A DNA stretch of 7,035 nt. It comes from Sphingomonadales bacterium. Lineage in GTDB: Bacteria > Pseudomonadota > Alphaproteobacteria > Sphingomonadales > Sphingomonadaceae. Shown here one piece after another: positions 6,301 through 7,035 of this stretch (position 1 is the first letter of the stretch; each line of letters opens with the position of its first letter). The translations under genes and the position numbers were made by a program. The notes under the pieces were generated by a model. That model had not been told where the DNA came from and made no database searches. It saw only the letters and a program-made list of their open reading frames with translations. The DNA is taken from NCBI GenBank assembly GCA_020200935.1, contig JAIVHR010000185.1:1-7035 (forward strand), read 5' to 3'.

Positions 6301-7035
6301 CGGATCGCCGACATCACCTACAACAATCTCGGGCAGCGCGCGGTCAACGATCCGTCGGGCGGCCCCGACACGCTCTTCGCCTATGACGCCGCCAACCGGC
6401 TGTCGTCGCTCACCCAGGATCTGGCCGGCACCGCCAACGATCTGACGCTCGGCTTCGCCTACAACGCGGCCGGGCAGGTCGTGACGCGGACCATGTCCAA
6501 CCAGCGTTACCGGTTCGACGATTATCGCGGCGGCGAGGAGAGCTACACGGTCAACGGGCTCAACCAGTATGAGAGCGTCGCCGGGGTGAGCTTCACCCAT
6601 GACGCCAACGGCAACCTGACCTCGGACGGGGAGAATACCTATCTCTACGACATCGAGAACCGGCTGATCTCGGTGACGGGCGAGCATGCCGCGACGCTGA
6701 GTTACGATCCGCTCGGCCGGCTGTTCAGCGTCGCCGGCGGGTCAAGCGGCGATCGGCAGTTCCTCTATGACGGCGACGCGCTGGTCGCCGAATATGCGCC
6801 GTCGGGCAGCCTGCTCGACCGCTACATCCACGGCGCCGGCCCCGACGAGCCTTTGGTCTGGTACGAAGGCAGCGCGGTCTCCAATGCCGCCCGCCGCCAG
6901 CTGCTCGCCGATCATCAGGGCTCGATCGTCGCGGTCACCGACAATGGCGGCAACCTGATCCGCGCCAACCGCTATGACAGCTGGGGGCGCAACGCCCCCG
7001 CCAATCTCGGCCGCTTCCGCTATACCGGCCAGATC
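3337..7035 (+). CDS. Large Sec-exported RHS/YD-repeat protein, probable polymorphic toxin carrier (partial, C-terminus missing)
   Basis: The frame is uninterrupted from ATG 3337, preceded by AAGGGGG at 3326-3332, to the right edge: 1233 residues with no stop. A signal peptide (MRRIGLMVVSLVVAQLLVAP, likely cleavage after ALA near 24) is followed by an Asp/Glu/Pro/Ala linker (about 27-68) and a beta-rich N-terminal domain (about 72-320). The first RHS-like unit appears near 325, and clear YD units run from about 452 to 1213, for example YDTRGN (452), YDAQGN (614), YDGMGRP (703), YDENGNQ (809), YDDNGNR (860), YDQLGRL (926), YDEAGNR (950), YDIENRL (1104) and YDPLGRL (1123). The ADHQGSIVAVTDNGG and RYDSWGRN motifs (1191-1217) and YTGQ (1229-1232) mark the entry to the conserved RHS core. 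In known RHS proteins the repeats form a shell enclosing a C-terminal tip that is often toxic, released after cleavage near the core. That tip is beyond the window. No PAAR or VgrG domain is present and a Sec signal is, so export independent of type VI secretion is inferred. A non-toxic surface or adhesion role remains possible. Confidence 0.92.
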   Translation, partial: MRRIGLMVVSLVVAQLLVAPPALALQPADQASDAPAVAADAENVEPDRQEPAAQFQSDAPTDEPADALATSGIRTIGPTIELPLIDSVDENGVDLVNGYFRLQGPSLSAGTDEQALSFSMEWIGQSWVTPIPSITKEDGRFTVRYGGISEEFEDFDDSFAPVAPVRGGSLTCNTWVGEDWISSCFYRNRNGDTVRWTGPSPYSTLPSDPEYRVAHYGNTAAGGALVTSNTNLARGFAGYSYVNAWPQVIAYGNAQFSDDPSTDATIRVIGSTVSSPLVTMNLQVRPTSPGTWETVQSLTISTPNNSINDWDDHFLFPRNTTQVITDAESRIWRFTINDDREMTRVVRPDGTEINITDYTGQHRVETLTNPAGTWQYSYSNDGTYRTIIRTGPIGPTIRTRAHMDKGYLVEMTVIVPGVPGQQERTTYYDHDEDTHYLTKIRYPEGNSLEFDYDTRGNITARRSIPGPRPGGTIIQTATYFSSCDGSSQGQYARSCNQPQALYDGNGTGVYYTDLEYSDGGTSAPTLIQSPPVPVPYGAHPERRWRTENSFVTVSRQTVLSASKTCRRFTTCTDTSIDAIFSEIGYAANTGLVLPETQTVRAGDGSVSATTTNGYDAQGNLISVNGPLPGNADTTRHAYNANREPIATVSPDPDGSGGPLKPAATRIVRDSMGRVILEDTGTVDSVTDTALTTFASLNRTATRYDGMGRPVLVASAANGATYSVVETNYDALSRPVCSVVRMNPSLFPAVGANGLITGGSLPVSPCSLGTQGAHGPDRITRSNYDIWGQTESIERAVGTADQITYARYTYDENGNQRSVTDANGNRSEFTYDGHDRLIRWTFPSETMPGVVNANDYEAYGYDDNGNRVSLRKRDGRTINYTFDQLDRMQIKDVPGTADDVYHGYQLQGEMLEALFGSVGGDGIVNSYDQLGRLTSSANSTGGTARTLTYGYDEAGNRLLITHPDGQEFHYSYDNLYRPRRIRQSTASGTRIADITYNNLGQRAVNDPSGGPDTLFAYDAANRLSSLTQDLAGTANDLTLGFAYNAAGQVVTRTMSNQRYRFDDYRGGEESYTVNGLNQYESVAGVSFTHDANGNLTSDGENTYLYDIENRLISVTGEHAATLSYDPLGRLFSVAGGSSGDRQFLYDGDALVAEYAPSGSLLDRYIHGAGPDEPLVWYEGSAVSNAARRQLLADHQGSIVAVTDNGGNLIRANRYDSWGRNAPANLGRFRYTGQI
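5743..6999 (+). repeat. Degenerate YD-repeat array inside the RHS gene
   Basis: At DNA level the words tatgac, aacggcaac and ggccggctg recur about every 60-110 bases, encoding units of the form YDxxGNR or YDxLGRL. They are diverged enough that no exact long repeat exists. Such arrays can recombine with other RHS genes in the genome, the usual route by which tips are exchanged. The repeats are denser here than in the upstream part of the gene (4690-5740), where YD units are more widely and irregularly spaced. Confidence 0.7.

Noticed and set aside
5311..6687. 458-residue open frame antisense to the RHS gene
   Set aside because: It is a shadow of the GC-rich codon pattern of the YD repeats: Val/Ile/Arg/Ala-rich, without a family motif, and lying wholly inside a convincing coding gene.

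Overview
The window looks like GC-rich alphaproteobacterial chromosome, most likely from a sphingomonad (Sphingomonadales). This rests on the base composition and on two genes of a familiar sphingomonad style: a membrane-anchored SleB-type cell wall hydrolase and a periplasmic cyclophilin-type peptidyl-prolyl isomerase. Genus cannot be assigned by eye.

Left part (1-1775) is ordinary core genome. A SleB-type hydrolase, cut by the left edge, and the isomerase lie on the minus strand with the isomerase upstream and 74 bases between them. That gap holds a near-consensus CtrA-type site. A class II tRNA-Ser(GGA) with encoded CCA follows on the plus strand.

The middle (1776-2502) is about 730 bases with no gene I can defend. 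It contains a 9-bp-stem hairpin and, at its right end, a perfect AT-rich palindrome of two 13-base arms, then a possible sigma-70 promoter and a strong ribosome binding site.

The right part (2503-7035) is an accessory module of three plus-strand genes with gaps of 33 and 63 bases. They encode a small secreted four-cysteine protein of unknown function, a 97-residue secreted protein carrying essentially one YD (RHS) repeat, and a very large Sec-exported RHS/YD-repeat protein of at least 1233 residues. The last is open to the window edge and is cut at the YTGQ motif, where the conserved RHS core begins. The variable C-terminal tip, usually a toxin, and any immunity gene therefore lie outside. 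All three proteins carry N-terminal Sec-type signals, and none shows PAAR, VgrG or Tc-toxin (SpvB) features, so this looks like a non-type-VI RHS system built from periplasmic or surface proteins.

Composition drops after the tRNA, stays lower through the first third of the RHS gene, and rises again over the YD repeats. This is consistent with acquisition or mosaic assembly beside the tRNA, but no integrase or attachment repeat is visible. The strongest candidate for something little described is the arrangement of a miniature YD protein and a cysteine-containing small secreted protein immediately ahead of the RHS giant.
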